64,000 nt of DNA from Nevskiaceae bacterium (GTDB lineage Bacteria; Pseudomonadota; Gammaproteobacteria; Steroidobacterales; Steroidobacteraceae), in assembly GCA_018883185.1 (NCBI GenBank), contig VEQP01000005.1:1-64000 (forward strand), written 5' to 3'. Below are positions 8,058-16,743 of the stretch, one piece after another. The notes beneath the pieces are model-generated. The model saw only the letters and a program-made list of their open reading frames with translations, did no database searches and had not been told where the DNA came from. The translations under genes and the position numbers were made by a program. How positions within the stretch are numbered: position 1 is the first letter of the stretch; every line of letters starts with the position of its first letter.

Positions 8058-10070
8058 GTGAGCGATTCCGACGCACTGGTCGTTTTTTTGCCGTCTGGCA
8101 AGCGTGGGCGGTTTGCCACGGGCACGCCGCTTTTGCAGGCGGCGCGCGAATTGGGTGTCGACATCGACTCGGTATGCGGCGGGCGCGGGCTGTGCGGTCG
8201 CTGCCAAGTGGTTGTGGCTGAGGGTGAGTTCGCCAAGCACGGTGTACGCTCCGGCGCCGATAGCGTTTCGCCTCCGGGCGAAGTCGAAGCCCGCAGTGCG
8301 CGGCGCAAGGTGCTCAAGAGTGGGCAACGGCTGTCTTGCCAAGCGCAGGTGTGTGGCGATGTCGTCGTCGATGTGCCACCGTCGAGTCAGGTGCATCGAC
8401 AAGTGGTGCGCAAGGCAGCCGAGGTTCGTGAGATCGAACTCAATCCGGTTTTGCGCCTGCACTACGTCGAGGTGCGCGAACCAGACATGCATGATCCTTC
8501 AGGCGATCTGCGACGTCTGCGTGATGCCCTGGCGCGCGAGTGGCAGTTGCCCGAGCTCGGTATTGACCTTGCCACGCTGCGCGGCTTACAGACGACGCTG
8601 CGCGCTGGACAGTGGAAAGTGACCGTCGCAGTGCATGGCGGGCGGCAGATCGTCGGCATCTGGCCGGGGTTCCACGAGCGAGCCCTCGGCATGGCGGTGG
8701 ACATCGGCTCAACGACGATCGCGGCGCACCTCTGCGATCTCGGCACCGGCGAAGTGTTGGCCTCGGCGGGCATGATGAATCCGCAGATCCGTTTCGGCGA
8801 AGACCTGATGAGTCGTGTGTCTTACGCCATGATGAATCCGGGCGGCGCCGAACAAATGACGACAGCGGTCCGCGAAGCACTCTCGTCGCTCGCCGCGGAG
8901 GTTGCGCGTGAGGCTGGCACTACGGCGGACAGCATTCTCGAGCTGACGCTCGTCGGCAACCCGATCATGCATCACCTTGTGCTCGGCCTCGATCCGACCG
9001 AACTCGGTGGTGCGCCGTTCGCGCTCGCCATCGACTCGGCCGTCGAGCAGACCGCAGGTTCGCTCGGCATCGAGGTGCATCCGGGCGCGCGCGTGTACGT
9101 GTTGCCCTGCATCGCCGGGCACGTGGGCGCCGATACCGCGGGAATGATCCTTGCGGAGCGGCCCGATCTTGGTGAGCCGGTGACCTTGCTCGTCGATGTC
9201 GGTACGAACGCCGAAATCGTCCTCGGTAATCGGCAACGTCTGCTCGCCTGCTCGAGTCCCACGGGCCCGGCGTTCGAGGGTGCGCAGATCAGTTGTGGCC
9301 AGCGCGCGGCGCCCGGTGCAATTGAGCGCGTGCGCATCGACCCTGCGACGCTGGAGCCGCGTTTCAAAGTCATCGGCTGCGAGCTGTGGTCGGACGAGCC
9401 GGGATTCGCCGAGGCGACTCGCGCGACCGGTGTCACCGGCGTTTGCGGCTCCGGAATTATTGAGGTCATCGCGGAAATGTACCTCTCGGGCGTCATCAAC
9501 CAGGACGGGGTGGTCGATGGCGCGCTCGCCGCGCGCAGCGATCGCATCGTGCCGAGCGATCGTACGTTCTCCTACGTGCTGCATCGGGGCGCGGTCACGC
9601 TCGCCGTATCGCAGACCGACGTGCGTGCAATCCAGCTCGCGAAGGCCGCCCTCTACGCCGGTGTGCGTCTGCTGATGGAGGAACTCGGTGTCGAGCGTGT
9701 CGATCGCATTCGGCTTGCCGGTGCCTTCGGCGCCCATATCGATCCGAAGTATGCGATGGTACTCGGCATGATTCCTGACTGCGATCTCGCTGCGGTGGCC
9801 GCGGCGGGCAATGCGGCCGGCACTGGTGCTCGTATCGCCTTGCTCGATGAGCGCTCACGAGCGGTGATCGAGGATGTCGTGCGCCGCGTCGAGAAGATCG
9901 AAACCGCGATCGAGCCGAGGTTCCAGGCGCATTTCGTCGAGGCGATGGCCATACCGCACAAGCGGTTTGCAAATCCCGAACTCGCCAAGGTCATCACCCT
10001 GCCGCCTCCCAAGGAGTCAGCGGCGCAGGCGAGTGCCTCGCGTGGCCGACGCAGCCGTCGTCCGGGCTAG
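8058..10070 (+). CDS. RACo-type corrinoid reductive activator (2Fe-2S plus ASKHA ATPase)
   Basis: A 670-residue ATP-dependent reductive activator of corrinoid proteins. The N-terminal ferredoxin-like domain has C40, C46, C49 and C94 in the plant-type 2Fe-2S arrangement (SVCGGRGLCGRCQ, then LSCQA). A linker spans about residues 105-205, followed by the ASKHA ATPase: VDIGSTTIAA (about 215), LLVDVGTNAEIVLGN, SSPTGPAFEG, GVCGSGIIE and GAFGAHIDP. These proteins use ATP hydrolysis to drive reduction of inactive Co(II) to Co(I), which is needed whenever oxygen or misfires oxidise the corrinoid. It starts at GTG 8058 and closes the seven-gene module. The C-terminal 25 residues are a basic Ala/Arg-rich extension. 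An intact RACo argues that the corrinoid system is active. Confidence 0.93.
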   Translation: MSDSDALVVFLPSGKRGRFATGTPLLQAARELGVDIDSVCGGRGLCGRCQVVVAEGEFAKHGVRSGADSVSPPGEVEARSARRKVLKSGQRLSCQAQVCGDVVVDVPPSSQVHRQVVRKAAEVREIELNPVLRLHYVEVREPDMHDPSGDLRRLRDALAREWQLPELGIDLATLRGLQTTLRAGQWKVTVAVHGGRQIVGIWPGFHERALGMAVDIGSTTIAAHLCDLGTGEVLASAGMMNPQIRFGEDLMSRVSYAMMNPGGAEQMTTAVREALSSLAAEVAREAGTTADSILELTLVGNPIMHHLVLGLDPTELGGAPFALAIDSAVEQTAGSLGIEVHPGARVYVLPCIAGHVGADTAGMILAERPDLGEPVTLLVDVGTNAEIVLGNRQRLLACSSPTGPAFEGAQISCGQRAAPGAIERVRIDPATLEPRFKVIGCELWSDEPGFAEATRATGVTGVCGSGIIEVIAEMYLSGVINQDGVVDGALAARSDRIVPSDRTFSYVLHRGAVTLAVSQTDVRAIQLAKAALYAGVRLLMEELGVERVDRIRLAGAFGAHIDPKYAMVLGMIPDCDLAAVAAAGNAAGTGARIALLDERSRAVIEDVVRRVEKIETAIEPRFQAHFVEAMAIPHKRFANPELAKVITLPPPKESAAQASASRGRRSRRPG

Positions 10071-10076
10071 ACGGGG

Positions 10077-10502
10077 ATGACCTTGCGCGCCCGTAGCGAC
10101 GCAGATCATTGTTTCGTGTGCGGGCCGCACAATCCGCACGGTTTGCAGATCACCTTTCGTCTCGAGTCAGAGGCCTGCATTGGGCGTTTCACCCCCGGTG
10201 AGCACCACATGGGATTCGATAGGGTAACGCACGGAGGCATCGTCTTCAGTGTGCTCGACGATGCGATGGCCAATTGGTTGTTCCTGCAGGGTGCGCGCGG
10301 CGTTACGGCGAAGTGTGAGATCCGCTACCGGCAACCGCTACCGGTCGGCACAGAGGTGCAGGCCGTATGCCGTTTTAAGCAGCGTCGTGGACGCTTGGTG
10401 GTGTTGGAGGCGACGCTCGCGCGGGTCGATGACGACAGCGTCGTTGCGCAAGCCGAGGCCAGCTTCATGGTCGAAGATTTCGGCAATCTGCCGGCCAGCT
10501 GA
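10077..10502 (+). CDS. PaaI/hotdog-fold thioesterase family protein
   Basis: A 141-residue single hotdog-fold protein of the 4HBT/PaaI superfamily. It has the N-terminal HCFVCGPHNPHGL motif, the central THGGIVFSVLDDAMANW helix that carries the catalytic acid in related thioesterases, and a long strand ending QAEASFMVEDF. Such proteins hydrolyse acyl-CoA thioesters, but the substrate cannot be read from sequence. It begins six bases after the RACo gene on the same strand and so may be transcribed with the C1 operon, although no C1 role is known for the family. A minus-strand SDR gene converges on it 11 bases downstream. Confidence 0.8.
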   Translation: MTLRARSDADHCFVCGPHNPHGLQITFRLESEACIGRFTPGEHHMGFDRVTHGGIVFSVLDDAMANWLFLQGARGVTAKCEIRYRQPLPVGTEVQAVCRFKQRRGRLVVLEATLARVDDDSVVAQAEASFMVEDFGNLPAS

Positions 10503-10513
10503 GTCGAACGCCC

Positions 10514-11290
10514 TCAGACCTTAGGGTCCGGATTTTCCGTGTGTCCGTCGAGAGTGATGACCTGTCCGGAAATCCTTTCACCGGCCGGCGAGGCGAGATA
10601 GACCGCCATTGCCGCCACATCACCCGCCGTGACGAAGCTGCGCAGCGAGGTGCCGGCCTCGTAGGCCGCGCGAACCTGCGCAGCAGTCGTGCCCTTGGCG
10701 GCGGCCTCCCGTTCGATGACCCGCTCGATGCGCGGTCCCTCGACGCAACCCGGCGCAATCACGTTGGCGCGAATACCGAATGGACCGGCTTCCATGGCGA
10801 CGGTTTTCATGAGGCCGTTGACGGCCCATTTGGCAGCCACATAGGGCGCACGCAGCGGCGTGCCGAATTGTCCCGAGGTCGAACCGGTGAAGATGATGCA
10901 GCCGCGTCGCGCACGTTTCATCATCGGCAGCGCGCCCTGTGCGGCGAGCACTGCACCCCCTAGCGTGACCGCGAGGCACTGCTGAAATGCCGTGTAGTCC
11001 TGATCCTCGAGCAATGCAGTCGCGCCCGAGATTCCGGCGTTCGCACACAAGGTGTCGAGCCCGCCCCAGTCGTAGTCGAGACGTGTGAACAGCGACTTCA
11101 TCGCTACAGGGTCAGCAACATCCACGCGTTCGCGTTTCCAGGTGCTCGGACACTCGGCAAGGGCCTGCTCGTCGACGTCGGTGATCCAGACTTGCGCCCC
11201 TTGTGCGGCGAAGGCATGCGCGATCACCCGGCCGATGCCCGAGGCGCCGGCGGTGATGAGGACCCGCGGCGATTCGATGGCTGTCATCAT
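10514..11290 (-). CDS. SDR-family oxidoreductase
   Basis: A 258-residue classical short-chain dehydrogenase/reductase: the cofactor motif ITAGASGIGR near residues 10-19, ANAG (the family's NNAG position), GSTSG with the catalytic serine, and Y-x-x-x-K in APYVAAKWA. It ends in a segment typical of full-length SDRs (SGQVITLDG). The ATG at 11290 is chosen because GGAG lies six bases upstream; the in-frame TTG at 11320 would overlap the preceding gene. It follows the DmdA-like gene on the same strand with a 26-base gap, so the two are probably one transcript; it could oxidise or reduce a product of that demethylation. The substrate is unknown. Confidence 0.85.
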   Translation of the reverse strand: MMTAIESPRVLITAGASGIGRVIAHAFAAQGAQVWITDVDEQALAECPSTWKRERVDVADPVAMKSLFTRLDYDWGGLDTLCANAGISGATALLEDQDYTAFQQCLAVTLGGAVLAAQGALPMMKRARRGCIIFTGSTSGQFGTPLRAPYVAAKWAVNGLMKTVAMEAGPFGIRANVIAPGCVEGPRIERVIEREAAAKGTTAAQVRAAYEAGTSLRSFVTAGDVAAMAVYLASPAGERISGQVITLDGHTENPDPKV

Positions 11291-11316
11291 GACGGTCTCC
11301 ATATCAATGGCTTCAA

Positions 11317-12426
11317 TCAATCAATCATGAAGGGCAGGTCGGTCAGCGTCCCCGACTGAAAACTGCCGCTGATCTGCGCGGTGAGGCGATCACCCACGTT
11401 GCAGTCGCGCGAAACGAGGGCAAAGCCAATGTTCTTGCGCAGTCGGTAAGAGAAAATGCAGTTGGTCAAATCACCGACCTTGCGGCCTTCGCGCTGTAGC
11501 GCATTCCACAGGAATCCAGGGCGGACAGGCTCGCCCGCATCGAGCACGATGCCTAGTGTGTGGCGTTTCGGGCCCTCGGCCGCGATGCGCCGCAGGGCCG
11601 AGATGCCGATGGTGTCGTCGGGCACCTCGAGGTTGACGTATTTACCCATGCGGACTTCGAACGGGTTCGTCGTGGCGTCGGTGTCGCCGCCATAGGAGAT
11701 CAGACCGGACTCCACCCGCTCGCACCAGTTCGGAGCTCCGGGCCCGATGTCGTAGGGTCTGCCGGCTTCCTTGAAGATCGCCCACAGGCGACTGCCTTGG
11801 GTGCCGTCGCGCAGGTAGATTTCGAAGCCGCCTTGTTTGGACCAGCCCGAACGTTGCACGACCACCGGGATGCCCTCGATCGTCGTCTCGCGGAACCAAA
11901 AATATTTGAGGCTTCGCACCCAGTCACCGCAGACGCTCGCCACCACGTCTTCAGCCTTGGGTCCTTGCAATGCCATCGGCGAGACATCCGGCTCGCTCAC
12001 CTCGACACGCAAACCGCGTTCGGCTGCGATCGATCCCGCCCAAAACCAAATGTTCGAGTCGGCGATCGACAGCCAATACAGATCATCGGCCAGTTTCAGG
12101 CAAATCGGATCGTTGATCAGCACGCCTTGGTGATTGCAGAGCGGCACGTACTTGCCTTGCCCGATCTGCTGCCCGCTGAGGTCACGCGGCGCCAGGATCT
12201 GCGCGAGGCGACCGGCGTCAGGTCCCTTGAGTTGTACTTGGCGTTCGACCGCGACGTCCCATTGACTGACGCCCTTCAGCAAGCGCCAGTATTCTGTTTC
12301 AGGATCGCCGAATGCGGTCGGCATGAGCATGTGGTTGTAGGTCGTGAAGGCCGTGACGCCCTCGGCGAGGGTCGCCTCGAAGAACGGCGAGGGGCGAAGG
12401 CGGGCCGAGGGAGTAATGCCGAACAT
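11317..12426 (-). CDS. DmdA-like aminomethyltransferase-fold demethylase
   Basis: A 369-residue GcvT-fold protein matching the length and landmarks of dimethylsulfoniopropionate demethylase DmdA: TTYNHMLMPTAF, QWDVAVERQVQL-type lead, LAPRDLSG, VLINDPICLKL, YWLSIADSN, EVSEPDVSPMALQGPK, RSGWSKQGGFEIY and ERVESGLISYGGD. DmdA moves a methyl from DMSP to THF, giving methylmercaptopropionate and 5-methyl-THF. ATG 12426 has a GGAG a few bases upstream and gives the family length. Homology here is judged from remembered family sequences, so DMSP is a candidate and not proven; another sulfonium or N-methyl compound is possible. It is divergent from a PLP sulfur-amino-acid enzyme and upstream of an SDR. 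Confidence 0.78.
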   Translation of the reverse strand: MFGITPSARLRPSPFFEATLAEGVTAFTTYNHMLMPTAFGDPETEYWRLLKGVSQWDVAVERQVQLKGPDAGRLAQILAPRDLSGQQIGQGKYVPLCNHQGVLINDPICLKLADDLYWLSIADSNIWFWAGSIAAERGLRVEVSEPDVSPMALQGPKAEDVVASVCGDWVRSLKYFWFRETTIEGIPVVVQRSGWSKQGGFEIYLRDGTQGSRLWAIFKEAGRPYDIGPGAPNWCERVESGLISYGGDTDATTNPFEVRMGKYVNLEVPDDTIGISALRRIAAEGPKRHTLGIVLDAGEPVRPGFLWNALQREGRKVGDLTNCIFSYRLRKNIGFALVSRDCNVGDRLTAQISGSFQSGTLTDLPFMID

Positions 12427-12591
12427 GAGTGTCTCCGCAGACGAGCATGACCCAGAATGCTGGGCTCGATGCGATAGTACTGATTGCGGTCGTGTGAAGG
12501 AACGTGGCTGAGTTCGCCCATGCACGGCATCGGATGCCGACACGGGTTATTCTAAGGGCCGCGACCTCGCACAGATTTACCGGAGTTGCCG
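12427..12591. promoter_or_regulatory. Divergent intergenic region between DmdA-like gene and PLP sulfur enzyme
   Basis: These 165 bases lie between the minus-strand DmdA-like ATG (12426) and the plus-strand TTG (12592), so both promoters should be here. The plus-strand side holds an AT-rich GGTTATTCTAAGG segment around 12545-12557 that could be a -10 region, and GGAG at 12582-12585 serves the TTG start. No palindromic operator was recognised. Confidence 0.35.
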
Positions 12592-13887
12592 TTGACACCG
12601 CCACGCAGCCCAGGCTTCGACACCCTTAGCCTCCACGCCGGCCAGCAGCCGGACCCCACGACGGGCGCGCGGGCAACGCCTATTTTCCAGACTGCAGCGT
12701 ACGTGTTCCGTGACTCGGATCACGCCGCCGCACTCTTCAACATGGAGCGCGCGGGCCATGTCTACTCGCGCATCTCCAATCCGACTACGGCCGTACTTGA
12801 GGAGCGCATCGCGGCGTTAGACGGCGGCGTGGGCGCCATCGCCACCGCCAGCGGACAGGCTGCGCTGCATCTGGCGATCGCGACGCTCGCGGGAGCGGGC
12901 TCGCATGTGCTCGCGAGTCGCGCTCTGTACGGCGGTTCGCACAACCTGCTGGATTACACGCTGCGTCGCTTCGGTATCGATACCAGCTTCGTGGATCCGC
13001 GCGACTTGTCTGCTTGGCGTACGGGCATCCGACCCAACACTCGAGTGCTCTTCGCCGAGACGCTAGGCAACCCGGGCCTCGACGTGCTCGACATCGCAGG
13101 CGTTGCCGAGATTGCGCACGCAGCCGGTCTGCCGCTAATGCTCGACAGTACCTTCACCACTCCCTATCTGCTGCGACCATTCGACTTCGGCGCCGATTTG
13201 GTGTGTCACTCGGCGACGAAATTTCTCGGTGGGCATGGTGTCGCCATCGGGGGGCTGCTCGTGGACAGTGGCGCATTCGATTGGGAACGCTCTGGCAAGT
13301 TTCCCGAGCTCACCGAGCCCTATGCCGGATTCCACGGCATGGACTTTCAAGAGGAGTCTACGGTCGCCGCGTTTCTGCTGCGGGCGCGCCGCGAGGGCTT
13401 GAGGGACTTTGGCGCATGCATGGCACCGTTCACTGCGTTCCAGTTGCTGCAGGGCATCGAGACGCTGTCGCTACGCATGGATCGGCACATCGCCAACACG
13501 CGCGCGATCGTCGGGTTTCTCTGCGAGCACAAGGCAGTGGCATCGGTGAATTATCCGGAACTGCCGACGCACCCTGATCATCAGTTGGCGAAGAGCATGC
13601 TGCCCAAGGGTTGCGGGGCGGTGTTCACGTTCGAGATCCAGGGTGGGCGAGCAGCCGGACGAAAGTTCATCGAGACGCTGCGACTGTTCTCGCATCTGGC
13701 TAACGTGGGAGATGCCAAATCGCTGGTCATCCATCCCGCGAGCACTACCCACTTCCGGCTCGACGATACGGCCTTGCGTGCCGCGGGCATTGGCCCCGGC
13801 ACGATTCGCCTCTCAATCGGACTCGAAGATGCCGCGGATCTCATTGACGATCTCGCGCAAGCGCTGCGCGCCTCGCAAAAACTCTGA
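12592..13887 (+). CDS. PLP-dependent Cys/Met metabolism enzyme (O-acetylhomoserine sulfhydrylase / methionine gamma-lyase family)
   Basis: A roughly 431-residue fold-type I PLP enzyme. Family marks: LSLHAGQQPDP, PIFQTAAYVF, YSRISNPTTAVLEERIAAL, LDSTFTTPY, and the Schiff-base lysine K210 in HSATKFLGGHG. This length and these motifs fit O-acetylhomoserine aminocarboxypropyltransferase, which makes homocysteine from O-acetylhomoserine and sulfide or methionine from methanethiol; methionine gamma-lyases are close relatives. The start is TTG 12592, six bases after GGAG; TTG 12586 is too close to that site. Placed opposite a DmdA-like demethylase, it could capture methanethiol or sulfide released downstream, but that is inference. 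Confidence 0.85.
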   Translation: MTPPRSPGFDTLSLHAGQQPDPTTGARATPIFQTAAYVFRDSDHAAALFNMERAGHVYSRISNPTTAVLEERIAALDGGVGAIATASGQAALHLAIATLAGAGSHVLASRALYGGSHNLLDYTLRRFGIDTSFVDPRDLSAWRTGIRPNTRVLFAETLGNPGLDVLDIAGVAEIAHAAGLPLMLDSTFTTPYLLRPFDFGADLVCHSATKFLGGHGVAIGGLLVDSGAFDWERSGKFPELTEPYAGFHGMDFQEESTVAAFLLRARREGLRDFGACMAPFTAFQLLQGIETLSLRMDRHIANTRAIVGFLCEHKAVASVNYPELPTHPDHQLAKSMLPKGCGAVFTFEIQGGRAAGRKFIETLRLFSHLANVGDAKSLVIHPASTTHFRLDDTALRAAGIGPGTIRLSIGLEDAADLIDDLAQALRASQKL

Positions 13888-13900
13888 GCGAGCCGGGAAC

Positions 13901-14698
13901 ATGGCGTTACAACTCGAGATCCAGGGTCATGCAGCATGGGCCTACACGGGGGGCAAGCCCTTCGATGCCCGCTTACCAGTGGTGGTGTTCCTGCACGGCG
14001 CAGAGCATGACCACAGCGTGTGGGCGCTGCAGAGCCGCTACCTCGCGCACCATGGCCGTTCGGTGCTTGCCGTCGATCTGCCCGGGCACGGTCGCTCCGC
14101 GGGCCCGCCGCTCGCCAGCATCGAGGCGCTCGCTGATTGGGTGGTGGCCCTGCTCGATGCGGCTGGCATCAGTTCCGCAACGGTGGTCGGACACAGCATG
14201 GGCTCGCTGATCGCGCTCGAATGCGCAGCGCGTCATCCGCAACGCGTCAGCCGCTTGGCGCTCGTGGGAACAGCATTTCCGATGCGGGTCGCGGATGAGT
14301 TGCTCACCGCCACGCGCGACGATGAGCCCTCGGCGCAGGCGATGGTCAACCTGTGGTCGCATTCAGCACTCGCGCAATATCCCGGCAATCCGGGGCCTGG
14401 TTTCTGGGTGGCAGGCGTCAATCGTCGTCTCATGCAGCGTCAGCAGCCCGGTGTGATGCACGCGGACTTTGCAGCCTGCAATGCCTACACCAATGGGTTG
14501 GCGGCTTGTCGGCGTATCACCGCCCCGGTGTTGCTCGTGCTCGGCAAGCGAGACGTCATGACCCCGCCGCGCGCCACCAAGGATATGGTCGCTGCACTGC
14601 CGAATGCGCGTGTGGTCGAGATCGAGGGAGCAGGTCACGCCATCATGGCGGAGAAGCCCGACGAACTGCTCGAGGCACTGCGCGGCTTTATCCCTTAA
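13901..14698 (+). CDS. Alpha/beta-fold hydrolase
   Basis: A 265-residue alpha/beta hydrolase with the oxyanion region VVVFLHGAEHD, nucleophile elbow VVGHSMGS (Ser in GHSMG), probable acid in LVLGKRDVMTPP and catalytic His in GAGHAIMAEKP. There is no signal peptide, so it acts in the cytoplasm. The ATG at 13901 lies 13 bases after the PLP enzyme, so the two are likely in one operon together with the aldehyde dehydrogenase that follows. The substrate (ester, thioester or C-C bond) cannot be deduced. Confidence 0.82.
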   Translation: MALQLEIQGHAAWAYTGGKPFDARLPVVVFLHGAEHDHSVWALQSRYLAHHGRSVLAVDLPGHGRSAGPPLASIEALADWVVALLDAAGISSATVVGHSMGSLIALECAARHPQRVSRLALVGTAFPMRVADELLTATRDDEPSAQAMVNLWSHSALAQYPGNPGPGFWVAGVNRRLMQRQQPGVMHADFAACNAYTNGLAACRRITAPVLLVLGKRDVMTPPRATKDMVAALPNARVVEIEGAGHAIMAEKPDELLEALRGFIP

Positions 14699-14732
14699 AG
14701 CTTAGGAGTAATGCGCAGGAGCGCCGGACGCG

Positions 14733-16154
14733 ATGTACATCAACGGACACTGGCTGCAGTCGACGCGGCAATTCTCGGTCATCAATCCTGCCAACGGCTG
14801 TGAGGTCGGGCAGGTCCCCGACGGCGCCGCTGCTGAGGCGCGGCAGGCTATCGATGCTGCGGTCGCGGCGTTCCCCGCTTGGGCAGCAGCGACGGCGTAC
14901 GAACGCTCGGCGAAGCTATACCGCGCGTTTGAGCTCATGCTGGCTAAGCGCGAGGAGCTCGCGCGCTTGATGACCGCCGAACAAGGCAAGCCGTTGCGCA
15001 TGGCACTCGCCGAGGTGCGCTACGCGGCCGACTTCTTGCTCTGGTTCGCTGAAGAAGCCAAACGTGTTTACGGGGAGAGCATTCCGTCGGCGCGGGCGGA
15101 GCAAAGATTTTTAGTCCGCCGTGAGCCTGTGGGCGTGGTCTGTGCCATCACGCCTTGGAACTATCCAATCTCTATGATCACGCGCAAGGTGGCGCCCGCC
15201 TTGGCGGCCGGTTGCACCATCGTGCTCAAGCCGGCCGAGAGCACGCCGCTTTGTGCGATGGCGGTGTTCCGTATCCTCGAGGAGGCGGGTATTCCGCCAG
15301 GCGTGGCGAATCTCGTTACCGCCCGCGATCCCGCGCCCGTGGGTGAGGTGTTTTGCACTGATCCGCGCGTGCGCAAGCTCTCGTTCACCGGCTCGACCGA
15401 GGTAGGCCGAGCTCTCTACCAGTCCGCTGCCGCACAGTTCAAGCGTGTGTCGCTCGAGCTCGGTGGTCACGCGCCCTTCATCGTCTTCGACGACGCGGAT
15501 CCGGTGCATGCCGCCAAAGGGGCTGCGGCGGTCAAGTTTCTCAACACCGGTCAGGCCTGCATCAGTCCAAACCGCATCTTCGTTCAGCGCAGTATCGCGG
15601 CGCCGTTTCTGGACACGCTGCGCAAGCGTGTCGAGGCGCAACGAGCAGGCGATGGCATGGACGAGGCGAGCACCGTGGGGCCGCTGTTCAGTCAGCGCGC
15701 GCTCGATAAGGTCGATGCACAGGTGCGGGACGCTGTGGCTCGTGGTGCGACGCTGTTGGCGGGGGGGCGCAGACTGACCGAGGGCGCGTTGCAACAGGGC
15801 TTTTTCTATGCGCCGACGCTGCTGGCAGAGGTGACGCCGGAGATGCGCATTTACCGCGAAGAGACCTTCGGTCCAGTAGCGCCTGTCATCGTCTTCGACA
15901 CCGAGCAGCAGGTGCTCGCGATGGCTAACGATACCCACTACGGTTTGGCGGCCTATGTCTACACGCAAAACTTATCGCGGGCGATGCGCATGTTCGAGGG
16001 CTTGCAGTTCGGTATCGTCGGCATCAACGACATCAATCCGACGAGTGCCGCTGCGCCCTTCGGTGGTATGAAGCACAGTGGCTTAGGCCGCGAGGGTGCC
16101 CGAGAGGGTCTGGAGGAGTATCTTGAGACCAAACTCGGTGGCTTCAGTATTTGA
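14733..16154 (+). CDS. NAD(P)-dependent aldehyde dehydrogenase (succinate-semialdehyde dehydrogenase-like)
   Basis: A 473-residue aldehyde dehydrogenase of the GabD group. Motifs in order: ITPWNYP (about 139-145), LKPAE, FTGSTEVGR (about 218-226), general base E242 in LELGG, catalytic nucleophile C276 in NTGQACISPNR, EETFGPVAPV and PFGGMKHSGLGREG. Length and motifs match succinate- and related omega-amino or short-chain semialdehyde dehydrogenases. It is 34 bases downstream of the hydrolase and is followed by the secreted VOC protein. A role in oxidising aldehydes from amine or guanidino compound breakdown, for example the product of the AruI-like enzyme at 35.9-37.5 kb, is possible but not shown. 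Confidence 0.87.
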   Translation: MYINGHWLQSTRQFSVINPANGCEVGQVPDGAAAEARQAIDAAVAAFPAWAAATAYERSAKLYRAFELMLAKREELARLMTAEQGKPLRMALAEVRYAADFLLWFAEEAKRVYGESIPSARAEQRFLVRREPVGVVCAITPWNYPISMITRKVAPALAAGCTIVLKPAESTPLCAMAVFRILEEAGIPPGVANLVTARDPAPVGEVFCTDPRVRKLSFTGSTEVGRALYQSAAAQFKRVSLELGGHAPFIVFDDADPVHAAKGAAAVKFLNTGQACISPNRIFVQRSIAAPFLDTLRKRVEAQRAGDGMDEASTVGPLFSQRALDKVDAQVRDAVARGATLLAGGRRLTEGALQQGFFYAPTLLAEVTPEMRIYREETFGPVAPVIVFDTEQQVLAMANDTHYGLAAYVYTQNLSRAMRMFEGLQFGIVGINDINPTSAAAPFGGMKHSGLGREGAREGLEEYLETKLGGFSI

Positions 16155-16178
16155 GTGATGACTACCAGGAGTCGTTCC

Positions 16179-16733
16179 GTGACGCATTCAATCCGCGTGT
16201 TTCTGTCGAGCGTGATTCTTCTGTGCTCAGTGGTGGTGGCGCCGACTTCACTGGCGGCGCCTGTGGCCGAGACCGAGCGTATTCCCGTCGATTTGCGGCG
16301 GGCGACCTTGGTGGTGCGCGACATCGACAAGTCGCTGCCCCTCTACCGCGACGCGCTCGGCATGAAGGTCATCTATGATCAGGTGATTGGTGGTGTGACG
16401 CGTCTGGTGCTGCTGCGTGCCAACGACGATTTTGTGGGCGTGCTTGGCCTGATGCAGCGACTGAACACGACTGACGCCGTACCGCCGCCCGAGTATCGCA
16501 AGGCGCGCGCCGGGGAATTCATTCTGGTATTCAACGTGCAGGATCTCGACGTACGTTGGGAAAAAATCCGCAGCGCGCCTCATGTCGTCGTCGCAGAGTC
16601 ACCGCGACGAATCGACTATCCGGGCGCAGGTGGATCGGTCATTCCGGTGACTTTCAGCGCCGTCTGGGATGCCGACGGCAACTTCATCGAGATGAATCGT
16701 TTGATGGGTGCGCCCGCGGGCGTTAACCGCTGA
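16179..16733 (+). CDS. Secreted VOC/glyoxalase-like protein
   Basis: A 184-residue protein with an N-terminal signal peptide (MTHSIRVF, a hydrophobic stretch, then TSLAA before the mature part) and one VOC-superfamily domain: RRATLVVRDIDKSLPLYRDALGMKV is typical of the first beta-alpha module, and a later VWDADGNFIEMNR strand carries the Glu used as a metal ligand in the family. GTG 16179 is preferred because AGGAG (16167-16171) lies seven bases upstream; an in-frame GTG at 16155 and ATG at 16158 are alternatives. Export to the periplasm is unusual for VOC enzymes, which are mostly cytoplasmic. The substrate is unknown. Confidence 0.72.
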   Translation: MTHSIRVFLSSVILLCSVVVAPTSLAAPVAETERIPVDLRRATLVVRDIDKSLPLYRDALGMKVIYDQVIGGVTRLVLLRANDDFVGVLGLMQRLNTTDAVPPPEYRKARAGEFILVFNVQDLDVRWEKIRSAPHVVVAESPRRIDYPGAGGSVIPVTFSAVWDADGNFIEMNRLMGAPAGVNR

Positions 16734-16743
16734 TACGCTGCCT

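Noticed and set aside
10077-10502. Eighth core member of the corrinoid operon
   Set aside because: The hotdog thioesterase follows RACo closely but its family has no known C1 role; it is reported as a possible co-transcribed passenger only.
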